DNA of 64,000 bases from assembly GCA_024711295.1 (NCBI GenBank), contig JANJTB010000026.1, forward strand, positions 172,957-236,956, in the 5' to 3' direction. A model generated the notes under the pieces. The model was not told where the DNA came from, did no database searches, and was given only the letters and a program-made list of their open reading frames with translations. Below are positions 16,099 through 24,468 of the stretch, piece by piece; within the stretch, counting starts at the first letter, position 1, and the number at the start of each line of letters is the position of its first letter. Position numbers and translations under genes: made by a program. This DNA is from a bacterium. Its GTDB lineage: Bacteria; Bacteroidota; Ignavibacteria; Kapaibacteriales; UBA2268.

Positions 16099-17619
16099 AT
16101 GAATAAACTATTCTATGGAGATAATTTAGAAGTTTTGAGGAAGTACATTAAGGATGAGACTATCGATTTGTGCTATATAGACCCCCCGTTTAATTCAAAA
16201 AGGAACTACAATCAAATTTATAACAATATTGGTAAGGAAGATAAAGCTCAAGCTCAAGCATTTGTTGATACTTGGACTTGGGATATAATGGCGGAACAGG
16301 GACTAAGCGAAATAATTACAAATTACAACGGTGTGTTTACACGACAAAGTATTAATCTGATACAAGGCTTAGAAAAGGTATTAGGCAAAGGTGCTTTACT
16401 TGCTTATTTAGTCAGTATGACGCTAAGAGTTGCAGAGATATTTAGAGTGTTAAAAAAGACTGGTAGCTTTTATTTCCATTGTGATCCAACCGCAAGCCAT
16501 TATCTAAAGATAATTATTGACGCTGTATTTTGTTCCCAGGGGGCTGATTTCAAAAATGAAATTATTTGGTCCAATGAGTCAGCTTCAGGTTTTAAGTCGC
16601 AAGTTAAATCAAAATATGTTCGTGGTCATGATGTTATTTTCTACTATGCTTTTAATAACTCAACTTTTAACCAACAATTCCAAACACTAGCACAATCAAC
16701 AATTAAGCGATATGACAAAATAGATGATGATGGTAGAAGATATAAAATATATTTTGAAAATGATGGATCCGAAAGAAAGGTTTATCTTGATAAATCAAGT
16801 GGCAGAAAAATCTCTGATACTTGGACTGATTTACCATCATTTCAAACAGTAAATGCAAATCGTGAGTGGCTAGGTTACCCAACACAAAAGCCGGAAAGTT
16901 TAATGAGTAGGATTATTAATACCAGCTCAAATAAAGGCGATTTAATACTTGACGCTTACTGTGGTTGTGGGACTACTATATCAGTTGCAGAGAAGTTAAA
17001 ACGCAAGTGGATAGGTATTGACATCACATACCAAAGTATTTCGCTTATTCTCAAGAGACTTGCCGAGCATTTCGGTCCTGAATTAAGTGATTTACAGCTA
17101 AATGGAGTACCTCATGATATGGAGAGTGCAATTGCATTAGCTAATAAGTCAGATGATAGGACCCGTAAAGAGTTTGAGAAGTGGTGCGTGCTAACATACA
17201 CAAATAATCAAGCTGTTATAAATGAAAAGAAAGGTGGAGACGGTGGCATTGATGGAGTATTTTTCGCATTTGACAGAAACGATGAATGGTTAACTATTTC
17301 ACGCGAGGTGATTATAAGTGTTAAATCTAATCAGTCCTTATCACCGTCAGTTATAAGAGACTTAAATGGAACTGTTGAGCGTGAAGGTGCTGCAATGGGA
17401 GTTTTAATCACTCTTTATCCTATGGATAACCTGGTAAAGGAAAGTAAAAAATATGGATTTTATCATAATAATTCCTTTAATAAAGATTATCCTAAAATCC
17501 TTGTAATCGATGTACAACAAATTCTTGATGGGGAAAGGATTGATATGGCTACCCCTGTCGAAATCCTTAAGGAAGCTAAAGGGAAAAACTTAGACCAAAC
17601 AATTGATCTTGGATTTTAA
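16099..17619 (+). CDS. adenine DNA methyltransferase fused to Mrr-like endonuclease domain
   Basis: A 506-residue restriction-modification fusion. The N-terminal methyltransferase carries DPPF at 28-31 (catalytic motif IV) and, after a long presumed target-recognition region, the SAM-binding motif AYCGCGT at 286-292. This order (IV before I) is that of beta-class amino-methyltransferases, and DPPF points to N6-adenine. The C-terminal part from about 355 is an Mrr-type restriction domain: GGDGGIDG at 379-386 and VKS at 408-410 fit the catalytic (Q/E/D)xK core. I chose ATG 16099 over an in-frame ATG 36 bases upstream because the latter overlaps the preceding gene and an AGGA site precedes 16099. 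It is A+T-richer than the tail genes, suggesting separate acquisition. Confidence 0.85.
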   Translation: MNKLFYGDNLEVLRKYIKDETIDLCYIDPPFNSKRNYNQIYNNIGKEDKAQAQAFVDTWTWDIMAEQGLSEIITNYNGVFTRQSINLIQGLEKVLGKGALLAYLVSMTLRVAEIFRVLKKTGSFYFHCDPTASHYLKIIIDAVFCSQGADFKNEIIWSNESASGFKSQVKSKYVRGHDVIFYYAFNNSTFNQQFQTLAQSTIKRYDKIDDDGRRYKIYFENDGSERKVYLDKSSGRKISDTWTDLPSFQTVNANREWLGYPTQKPESLMSRIINTSSNKGDLILDAYCGCGTTISVAEKLKRKWIGIDITYQSISLILKRLAEHFGPELSDLQLNGVPHDMESAIALANKSDDRTRKEFEKWCVLTYTNNQAVINEKKGGDGGIDGVFFAFDRNDEWLTISREVIISVKSNQSLSPSVIRDLNGTVEREGAAMGVLITLYPMDNLVKESKKYGFYHNNSFNKDYPKILVIDVQQILDGERIDMATPVEILKEAKGKNLDQTIDLGF

Positions 17620-17637
17620 AGAAATAAACGTTCTTAC

Positions 17638-17659
17638 TAATATTTTTAAAGGTTAAAAA
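17638..17659 (+). repeat. 22-base leader repeat, copy 2
   Basis: The same 22 bases as at 13762-13783 (TAATATTTTTAAAGG then TTAAAAA), again directly before a small gene, here at 17660. The two copies are 3.9 kb apart. Confidence 0.7.
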
Positions 17660-17803
17660 ATGGTTTTATCAGAAGATAAGCTAACAGTATTAAATGCTGT
17701 TAAGGACAACATCTATGGGAGAAATATTCAAATTACTGATAAGGGGCTTGAAAAAATAGCTCAGAATGATAGTGCAGAAAAACTAATTTTAGTAGTTGTA
17801 TGA
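17660..17803 (+). CDS. 47-residue protein coupled to the ATPase gene
   Basis: The frame starts MVLSEDKLTVLNAVKDNIYG and ends KLILVVV. Its stop overlaps the start of the ATPase gene (ATGA at 17800-17803). It has the leader repeat with AAAGG in front. No domain is recognised. Such short proteins joined to an ATPase-nuclease can be a leader peptide, an antitoxin or an inhibitor, but it may also be the remnant of a longer gene. The translational coupling makes it likely to be expressed. Confidence 0.5.
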   Translation: MVLSEDKLTVLNAVKDNIYGRNIQITDKGLEKIAQNDSAEKLILVVV

Positions 17804-19770
17804 TTATTGAGGATAAACAAATGGGGCATGAGTTTTATGAAAGGTTCCCAGAAATAACTATACCTGAAACAATTAAGAACTTATTTGCATTTTCGGATGG
17901 AATTGATAAGCTACCTCTGAATAAAATCAATATATTTATCGGACCTAATAATTCCGGCAAGAGTTACTTTATTCGAGAGGTATTGAAAAATCTAAAGTGT
18001 ATTACATATTATAATCCATTAGAAAATCCTGAATTATTGAAATTATGGGAGTCAAAAGTAGAAATTTATCAAAGTGAATTTAAAAAAGTATTCGATAACA
18101 GTTTGCCAGCAGAGATTCAAAATAAAACAATAAATAGAAAAATTATTAATGAAAAAAGAAAGAACTTTTTACGGATTATGTCAGATGTATTTACAAAAGA
18201 TAATAATAAAACACCTGAATTATTAATACAAATCATTAAAGGCATAATAAGTAGCTTCTCTCGACAACTTGAACTAATAAATATTTCTGAATTGGGCATA
18301 AATATCGTTAATATTGAAAAAGATGCTATTATATATCTTGAAGAAATGATAACTTATTTCAATGAAAATTCATATATTATTAACAATGTAAATAGCGTTT
18401 TAATTACCCCTTATCGTGGACTTAATCCCTCTATCATAAATGGGAGTAATATATTAGTATTGTATAACGACAAATATGGATTTAGGTTCAAGGACAATGA
18501 CAAGGATACAGACAGTTATTCTAGTCCTAATTTTTTTTCAGATTTTGTTCAACTAAGCTTTTATTTTCAAACAGGTACTGATTTATACCATAGAATTAGA
18601 AAACTTTTACTTACAAATAGTATTACTAGAGATAAACATAAGGCATTTGAAGACTTCTTGAAAGAGTATTTCTTCGAAGGAAAAAGAGTATCAATTACTC
18701 CTGTAGATGATGGAAACAAAAATGAATGTGAAATTGCATTGAAAATTGGAGATGATATTGATTTGAATCTCAAAGATGTGGGTACCGGTTTGCAGATGAT
18801 TATGCTACTTACTTGGCCGTTATTTGCTTATGACAATGGTATGATATTTATTGAAGAGCCTGAGTTATTTTTGCATCCAAGATTTCAGAATCAATTAATG
18901 AACGTATATGCTACTCATGAAAGGAGCAAAAATTTTCAATTCTTTATTGTCACTCATTCTAACCATATAATTGATGCTATAGGTATTGAAGACAAAATCA
19001 ACTTGTTTGCTTTTGAGAAACGCAAGCCGGATAGAATTGAGGTTACACAGACAAGCTATAAAGATACAAAGCCTTATGAATTGCTTGGTGTCAAGCCTAG
19101 CTCAATTGCATTAGCAAATGGCATAATTTGGGTTGAAGGACCTTCAGACAGAACATATGTCAATTATTGGATAAATCTTTTTAAACCTGTTTATATTGAA
19201 CTTATTGAGGGTTATCATTATCAAATATTATTTTATGGGGGAAGCTTAATCAAGCATTTATCACCAGAGATGATGAATGATCAAAATCCAGACGGTTTAG
19301 TAGAAGATTTCATTAGAATTGTAAATATTAACCAAAATTTTCTTATTTTAGCCGATAGTGATAAAGACAGTGAAGATTCTCCATATAGTAACGCCGTCCT
19401 GAGGATTAAGGATACAGTTGAAGCTAATAAACTTTGGATAACAAAAGGAAGAACTATTGAAAACTACTTGTCTTTGGAATTGATTAAAAAAGTTCCTGCA
19501 ATTGCCAAAAGGGTTAAACAGCTAAAGAACAATTTACACTTCGATCAATTCGACCATATTGTCTATAATTTATATATAGATCGGCTAAAGTATAGCCCAA
19601 ATACAGGATTTGTCAAAGCTGATTTTGCAAAAAATATTATCAATTTAAAACCGGATAAAAAGGAATTTAAATTTGATATAGAAGAACAAGTCAACAATCT
19701 TTTAAATATGATTTATAAATGGAATGATATAGATCCTAAAAAAATGGAAATCAAAGAAAACTTAATTTGA
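17800..19770 (+). CDS. AAA ATPase with C-terminal TOPRIM domain (OLD/PARIS-like)
   Basis: A 656-residue protein with an ABC-type ATPase split around a long helical insertion. Walker A GPNNSGKS is at 48-55. Walker B with IEEPELFLHP starts near 351, and the switch region FIVTHSN ends near 387. The C-terminal TOPRIM domain shows VEGPSDR at 445-451, ADSDKD at 518-523 and IENYL about 24 residues further. This architecture is that of OLD-family nucleases and of the fused ATPase/TOPRIM arrangement of PARIS-type systems, which stop phage infection. I cannot decide between them without profiles. It is the last gene of the prophage cargo, translated from an ATGA overlap with the 47-residue gene. The sequence is A+T-rich. 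Confidence 0.82.
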   Translation: MIIEDKQMGHEFYERFPEITIPETIKNLFAFSDGIDKLPLNKINIFIGPNNSGKSYFIREVLKNLKCITYYNPLENPELLKLWESKVEIYQSEFKKVFDNSLPAEIQNKTINRKIINEKRKNFLRIMSDVFTKDNNKTPELLIQIIKGIISSFSRQLELINISELGINIVNIEKDAIIYLEEMITYFNENSYIINNVNSVLITPYRGLNPSIINGSNILVLYNDKYGFRFKDNDKDTDSYSSPNFFSDFVQLSFYFQTGTDLYHRIRKLLLTNSITRDKHKAFEDFLKEYFFEGKRVSITPVDDGNKNECEIALKIGDDIDLNLKDVGTGLQMIMLLTWPLFAYDNGMIFIEEPELFLHPRFQNQLMNVYATHERSKNFQFFIVTHSNHIIDAIGIEDKINLFAFEKRKPDRIEVTQTSYKDTKPYELLGVKPSSIALANGIIWVEGPSDRTYVNYWINLFKPVYIELIEGYHYQILFYGGSLIKHLSPEMMNDQNPDGLVEDFIRIVNINQNFLILADSDKDSEDSPYSNAVLRIKDTVEANKLWITKGRTIENYLSLELIKKVPAIAKRVKQLKNNLHFDQFDHIVYNLYIDRLKYSPNTGFVKADFAKNIINLKPDKKEFKFDIEEQVNNLLNMIYKWNDIDPKKMEIKENLI

Positions 19771-19827
19771 ACTACTTTTCATAAATTCTACTGTGTCATT
19801 CGTGTGTCAAATAAGTAGTTTTTTTTT
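19770..19827 (+). terminator. terminator after the ATPase gene
   Basis: AACTACTT at 19770-19777 pairs with AAGTAGTT at 19813-19820 around a 35-base loop and is followed by a T run (to 19827). The stem begins at the stop codon. It closes the prophage cargo transcript. Confidence 0.65.
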
Positions 19828-19836
19828 ACTTAAAGC

Positions 19837-19854
19837 TTGTTAAACTTTGTTAAA
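19837..19854 (+). repeat. direct repeats TTGTTAAA, possible recombinase or Xis arm sites
   Basis: TTGTTAAA occurs at 19837-19844 and 19847-19854, exactly 10 bases apart, so both face the same side of the helix. They lie about 90 bases from the 3' end of tRNA-Phe, where arm-type or excisionase sites of a phage att region would be expected. The function is inferred. Confidence 0.4.
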
Positions 19855-19901
19855 TGATAAATAGGAAAATCACCCTATAAACCGCACCAACACTAATGAA
19901 A

Positions 19902-19929
19902 AAAGGCTGTGATTGATTTCACAGCCTTT
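19902..19929 (-). terminator. terminator of tRNA-Phe
   Basis: AAAGGCTGTGA (19902-19912) and TCACAGCCTTT (19919-19929) form an 11-bp stem with a 6-base loop. On the minus strand it is followed by six T (A run 19899-19904). It stands 12 bases beyond the tRNA 3' end. Confidence 0.85.
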
Positions 19930-19941
19930 CGATATTTTGCG

Positions 19942-20014
19942 TGGTCAGAGAGGGAATTGAACCCCCGACACGAGGATTTTCAGTCCTCTGCTCTACCATC
20001 TGAGCTACCTGACC
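19942..20014 (-). tRNA. tRNA-Phe (GAA)
   Basis: The minus strand folds as a complete cloverleaf. The acceptor stem pairs GGTCAGG with TCTGACC, the D arm is GCTC/GAGC, the anticodon stem GAGGA/TCCTC has the loop CTGAAAA (anticodon GAA), and the T arm GGGGG/CCCTC has the loop TTCAATT. The discriminator is A and CCA is not encoded. The 3' end faces the prophage, as expected when an element has integrated into a tRNA gene and restored it. Confidence 0.96.
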
Positions 20015-20069
20015 ATTGTGCTCTGACTAGAACTTCAAAAATAATACTTTTTTTCGATTTTACAAAATA

Positions 20070-20990
20070 TTATTTCACTTTTTTATTATATACAAGCCTT
20101 CCGCTTGTGATAGGAGATTTTATTCCAGCGAGATATAGTTCCAAATAATCACCAATATCGCATACAATTCCTTCATGTTCTAATAATGGATCTGAATCCT
20201 GTGGGTCACTCCAGATTTCGACATGATTGTTCAAAATCAACGAACGTGATTTATATTTCTCCAATAGTGGTTTGAAACCTTGGTTAATAAGTAAAACATA
20301 ATTTTTTGCTAAATTTGATAACAAAATTTGATTTATCTCCCCAGCTTTATATTTCCTGACAGTTAAATCATTAATACACGTAGCACCTGGCACGAAAGAT
20401 GTTGGACTTATGACAGGACTCTTCTCAACATTTAATCCAATTCCTACAACCGCATCAGTTACTTTTTGGCCCTGAACTTGATTTTGGGCAATCACACCAC
20501 ATATTTTTTTATTATCAACCACAATATCATTAACCCATTTTATCATTGCGATTCCATTAAGAAAATCAATACTGTCGAGGGTATCAATAACTGAAACCGC
20601 TGCCAGTATTGTAAACCCGAGTCCAACCATTTGAGATTCCATCTGTGGTCTAAAGTAGCAACTAAGATGAATATTTCCTAATGTGCTTTCCCAAGGACGA
20701 TTTCTAAAACCATGAAATTTTTTTCCATAGCCTGCTAAACAAACTAATTTATCAGGAAGATAACTTTTTTTGTTAATTAATCTAATTAGGGTATCAAATT
20801 GAGAACTCTCTGAATATTCTGTTACAAGTGAATATTCCCAAAAATTATCAGGTACAATATATGATGAAATGTTGCTTGATTTAATAAACTCATTAGTCCA
20901 TAAATCATCTTGTATTTTGCACTCGGTTATTGAATTATTTAATTCAAAATACTCACGTGAGAATTCCGGGTTGTTAGTATATACTTTCAT
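20070..20990 (-). CDS. biotin--protein ligase-like (BPL/LplA/LipB superfamily)
   Basis: A 306-residue protein, probably attaching biotin to acyl-CoA carboxylases in the cytoplasm. The nucleotide loop resembles the BirA GRGRxGR motif but is divergent: GYGKKFHGF at 87-95 and STLGNIHLS at 102-110. KWVND at 151-155, KKICGV at 161-166 and GIGLNV at 183-188 match the ligase core well. There is no N-terminal HTH. Instead about 85 residues of unknown function precede the core. The gene is 9 bases downstream of the CBS protein gene on the same strand. A carboxylase subunit that would need biotinylated partners is encoded at 41138. A lipoate ligase is the alternative. Confidence 0.75.
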   Translation of the reverse strand: MKVYTNNPEFSREYFELNNSITECKIQDDLWTNEFIKSSNISSYIVPDNFWEYSLVTEYSESSQFDTLIRLINKKSYLPDKLVCLAGYGKKFHGFRNRPWESTLGNIHLSCYFRPQMESQMVGLGFTILAAVSVIDTLDSIDFLNGIAMIKWVNDIVVDNKKICGVIAQNQVQGQKVTDAVVGIGLNVEKSPVISPTSFVPGATCINDLTVRKYKAGEINQILLSNLAKNYVLLINQGFKPLLEKYKSRSLILNNHVEIWSDPQDSDPLLEHEGIVCDIGDYLELYLAGIKSPITSGRLVYNKKVK

Positions 20991-20999
20991 TTGTCATTA

Positions 21000-22061
21000 C
21001 TATAAAGAAGCAATTCTGGAATCACGTCTTTGTTTAGCAAGCTGCCTAAGATCAACAACCTTGTCCACTTCGTCAACAATTTCAACTCCCAAAATTGTCT
21101 CCAAAACATCTTCCATAGTGATTAGCCCTTCGATTCCACCATATTCATCAACAACCATAAACATGTGTTGACGTCTGTTCAAGAATCTCTCAAGTGCTGT
21201 ATCTAATTCTGCATTTTCAGGAATAAAATAGATTTCCCTAACAAAATCTTTAACTTTCAAGTTACCTTTTCCATTGAGAGCAGCAATTAATACATCCTTC
21301 GACATAGCATAACCTATAATGCCATCATCAATAGCATCACCTTCCCATACTGGAAATCTTGAATACATTTGCAACTCTTGCATTGCAGCTAACTCATCAA
21401 CAGTTAAATCACTTGAGCAAGAAAAAATAACAGTCCTAGGCGTCATTACATCTGAAACTAATATTTCACTAAAGTTCATGATGTTTTTCAAGATTCTGTA
21501 TTCTTCTGTATCAATAGCACCTTCCTCATGCGCAGATTCAACCAATTCACTTATTTCATCTCTGCTTTCCTCAACATCAGGTTTGCCCACAATTGATTTA
21601 TTAAGAATATTGATAACATAAGTCAAAGGCTTTGAAATAAAATAAATTGAGTAAATCATACCAGATAATGCCGGTGCTAACTGATTTGCCAGCTTGATTC
21701 CAGTAGCTTGCATAAAAAATCTAAGTATGACTAAACTAATTATAAATAGAACAAAAATTGCTGTATTCAAGAGAGGGTCAATATTAGATTGAAAGTCCAT
21801 GAACTTCAAAAGTAGAAATACAGAGATTGAATAGAATATAAATTCCCATATAATATAAGGATTTACAAGCTCATCAAACTCCACTTTCAATGTACGAAGT
21901 CTTTGAGCAGACTTGTAATTCTTTTCAATTAAGTCACTGATTGTGTCTTGAGATAGATAATATATTACTGCAGAAAATAGAGGGTGAATTGTCCCTATAA
22001 ATAAGAACAAAATAGATAAAAATATTTCCATGAGGGAGGAAATCTCCCCTAAAAATTGCAC
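21000..22061 (-). CDS. CNNM/CorC-type membrane protein with CBS domains
   Basis: A 353-residue protein with the DUF21 membrane domain (four hydrophobic segments up to about residue 150) followed by a CBS pair. The CBS region shows VSDVMTPRTVIFSC near 202-215 and VVDEYGGIEGLITMEDVLE near 302-320. Members are linked to magnesium or cobalt transport or to membrane integrity. The usual C-terminal CorC/HlyC transporter-associated domain is missing, since the protein ends about 30 residues after the second CBS. It is the first gene of a two-gene unit with the biotin ligase-like gene. The region 22062-22236 upstream is A+T-rich and divergent to the 22237 gene. Confidence 0.85.
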   Translation of the reverse strand: MQFLGEISSLMEIFLSILFLFIGTIHPLFSAVIYYLSQDTISDLIEKNYKSAQRLRTLKVEFDELVNPYIIWEFIFYSISVFLLLKFMDFQSNIDPLLNTAIFVLFIISLVILRFFMQATGIKLANQLAPALSGMIYSIYFISKPLTYVINILNKSIVGKPDVEESRDEISELVESAHEEGAIDTEEYRILKNIMNFSEILVSDVMTPRTVIFSCSSDLTVDELAAMQELQMYSRFPVWEGDAIDDGIIGYAMSKDVLIAALNGKGNLKVKDFVREIYFIPENAELDTALERFLNRRQHMFMVVDEYGGIEGLITMEDVLETILGVEIVDEVDKVVDLRQLAKQRRDSRIASL

Positions 22062-22236
22062 ATGATTTCAATGTAAAAATAGCATTTTTTTATTAAATAA
22101 ACAAAATATCAATAACTTAAGTAATCTGTAACAAATTTGAAGATTTATAGTTATTACAATATATATTATTAGTTTTATATAATTTTCATTTTAGTTAAGA
22201 TATCATTTTTTGTATTATTTCTTTTAGGATTTTTTT

Positions 22237-22911
22237 ATGAAATATTTTCTGATACTTATTGCCTTTATGATTTCTTATGGTTCTTCGACTTCCAGACCTT
22301 TTAGGGTTGATCAAATTCCAAACGGAACAAAGTTGCAATGCCTTAATTGTCACAACAGTTCATCTGGAGGTTCATTGAACAGCTTTGGTCAAGAGGTTTT
22401 TTCAAATCATTTGACAAGTAAGAATTCATTTGGTAATGTAGTATGGTCGAATGATTTAGCTGGACTGGATTCAGATAAGGATGGATTTACCAACGGTCAA
22501 GAATTGCAAGATTCAAATGGAGATTGGAAAGTGGGATTAAGTGACCCAGGTGACAGGAATTTAGTTACTAACCCGGGTAATTCTTCAAGTTTCCCAACGA
22601 GTATAAGAGAATACTTTTCAAATACAAATTCTGGATTATTACAGGTTGCATCAATTGCACCTAACCCAATATCAGAATCTTTCAAATTAACAATAAACAG
22701 CAAGAAAGACTCATTTGTCAATATATCAATATTTGATGTTAACGGAAAAACTGTTATGAATATCCCACAAAGTTATTTCCCTGCAGGGCAGCATCAGATT
22801 AATGTCAATGTTGATGAGCATCTCAACTATTCTTTAGTTTCAGGTAATTATTATTTAATGGTATATACAGCTGATTCTTTCGATATTAAAAATATTAAAA
22901 TTTGTCGATAG
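22237..22911 (+). CDS. secreted monohaem protein with T9SS sorting domain
   Basis: A 224-residue exported protein. A signal peptide covers the first 18 residues. CLNCH at 35-39 is a CxxCH haem-c attachment site. LDSDKDGFTNGQEL at 77-90 is a calcium-binding loop of the thrombospondin-3 or EF-hand type. The C-terminal 85 residues form a type A T9SS sorting domain (ASIAPNPISESFKL, then VSGNYYLMVYT and a final KNIKICR). The protein should become a haem-containing extracellular or surface-bound protein. The gene is monocistronic, divergent from the CBS protein and convergent with the beta-helix gene. Electron transfer or redox sensing is a guess. The CxxCH could in principle be a non-haem motif. 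Confidence 0.8.
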   Translation: MKYFLILIAFMISYGSSTSRPFRVDQIPNGTKLQCLNCHNSSSGGSLNSFGQEVFSNHLTSKNSFGNVVWSNDLAGLDSDKDGFTNGQELQDSNGDWKVGLSDPGDRNLVTNPGNSSSFPTSIREYFSNTNSGLLQVASIAPNPISESFKLTINSKKDSFVNISIFDVNGKTVMNIPQSYFPAGQHQINVNVDEHLNYSLVSGNYYLMVYTADSFDIKNIKICR

Positions 22912-22962
22912 CCAAAGATTTCGAAAAAATTGGGGGTAGTGTAGTTCCTCATCTACCCCTGA

Positions 22963-24453
22963 TTATAACTTCAAAAACTTTTCGTAACTTTCTCCGATTT
23001 TGATCACATAAAACCCTCTGGATAGATTAGAAACATCTATTACCATTCTTGAATCATTTGCTAAATAATATTTTGAAAATACTTCACTACCTAAGTTATC
23101 AAAAATTTTCAAAACAATATTATGAGATGTAAGCTCATCAGTATTTTCTAATTCAAAGTAAAGTATGTCATTAGAAGGGTTAGGATAAATCGCTGTAATC
23201 ATTCGACTGCTATTCCTAATACTCGTAGTCATTGTTTCGAATGCCCCTGCAGATCTTGGTGATGCGTATCGGACGTTATTGTAATCTACATCAGGTTTGC
23301 CATTATAATCAATAAATCCAATAGCCGGACTTCCAACCATCAACCTAAAATCACCGGAACTAAAATTTTCAAAAGTTGGATTTTTACCAATTACCTGAGT
23401 CAAATCAGTTACAGGTAGAGCAGGACCGCTCCAATTTGAATTTTGATGATTGTACCAGAAATTACTCGTAAATTCAAAAGTGTGTGGTGCTGTATTAGGA
23501 CCAATGTTCACTTCAGTACTTATATTGCCAAAATAAATTAAATTATTCATAAATTTATTTTCACCACATGGTACAAATCTATTTTCGTCAACAGTCTCCT
23601 GCAGTATTCTTAACACCCACCTAATAGGATTAATTATAGTATTGTTTATAACATCAACTCTTTGACATCCTACAAAGTTTATGGGTGAATTTGACCCAAT
23701 AAAGATATTGGAATAAACCTGCAGATCTGCTGCTTCGAATTTGGCATCAATTGGTCTAAAAAAAGCTAATCCGGTACTACCGCCAAGATTTAATGTTCTC
23801 TGTCCACAATTTTCGAAATAGTTCGAACTAATTTCAATATATTGGGTTCCACCCTTAGCTTGAATTGCATTACTCCCCATATTGATAAATCTGCAGTTTT
23901 TGATAATACCATGATGACAACCAACCATATCAACACCACTGCCACCACCTGCTCCATTCACAAAGTCACAATCAATAATTTCAAATTTATCTAGACCTGA
24001 CAATTTGAGTAAATCATTATTGCCGCTTGCGTTCATATCTCTAAATATGCATTGAGCAAATGTCAAATTGGTAGTAGGACTGTCGTAAGTTCCACCATCA
24101 TCAACATTTAGACCATTACCGGTTTGCTGCTCAAATATTATTCCTTTTATCACCAAGTATCTAGCATCTGTGAACTGTATTGCATTTGTACCCCCACTTA
24201 TTACTGGGGTATGAAGCACATCTGCAATTATATAAATCGGATTATCAGCAGTTCCTTGTAAGTTTTCGATGTACATACCTCCGGGGTAATTGCCTTCCCT
24301 AACCAAAATTGTGTCACCCGGAGTTGCAACAAAAGCAGCAGTTTGAATATTCGAGTGGGCCTCACCCTGACCAACATAAATTGTCTTTGAGTAAATATTC
24401 TGCAAACTTAACACGAAAATGCAAATAATCAAAATTCTCAACTCACACCTCAA
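22963..24453 (-). CDS. secreted right-handed beta-helix protein with T9SS sorting domain
   Basis: A 496-residue exported protein. After a signal peptide (about 1-22) the N-terminus shows the usual entry to parallel beta-helices (TIYVGQGEAHSNIQTA, then PGDTILVREGNY). Repeated helix rungs follow at about 105-290 (for example FEIIDCDFVNG, GIIKNCRFINMGSNAIQ and IEISSNYFENCG). The last 85 residues are a T9SS sorting domain (TAIYPNPSNDILYFELE and RGFYVIKIGESYEKF). Such proteins are usually polysaccharide lyases or adhesins, and no catalytic residues can be assigned by eye. Its start lies 15 bases upstream of the asparaginase-like stop. Confidence 0.85.
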   Translation of the reverse strand: MRCELRILIICIFVLSLQNIYSKTIYVGQGEAHSNIQTAAFVATPGDTILVREGNYPGGMYIENLQGTADNPIYIIADVLHTPVISGGTNAIQFTDARYLVIKGIIFEQQTGNGLNVDDGGTYDSPTTNLTFAQCIFRDMNASGNNDLLKLSGLDKFEIIDCDFVNGAGGGSGVDMVGCHHGIIKNCRFINMGSNAIQAKGGTQYIEISSNYFENCGQRTLNLGGSTGLAFFRPIDAKFEAADLQVYSNIFIGSNSPINFVGCQRVDVINNTIINPIRWVLRILQETVDENRFVPCGENKFMNNLIYFGNISTEVNIGPNTAPHTFEFTSNFWYNHQNSNWSGPALPVTDLTQVIGKNPTFENFSSGDFRLMVGSPAIGFIDYNGKPDVDYNNVRYASPRSAGAFETMTTSIRNSSRMITAIYPNPSNDILYFELENTDELTSHNIVLKIFDNLGSEVFSKYYLANDSRMVIDVSNLSRGFYVIKIGESYEKFLKL

Positions 24454-24468
24454 TTTTAGTTTAATGAA

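Noticed and set aside
1..19860. Integrase gene and second tRNA-Phe repeat within the visible prophage
   Set aside because: Neither was found. They are expected left of the window, so the left border is not annotated.
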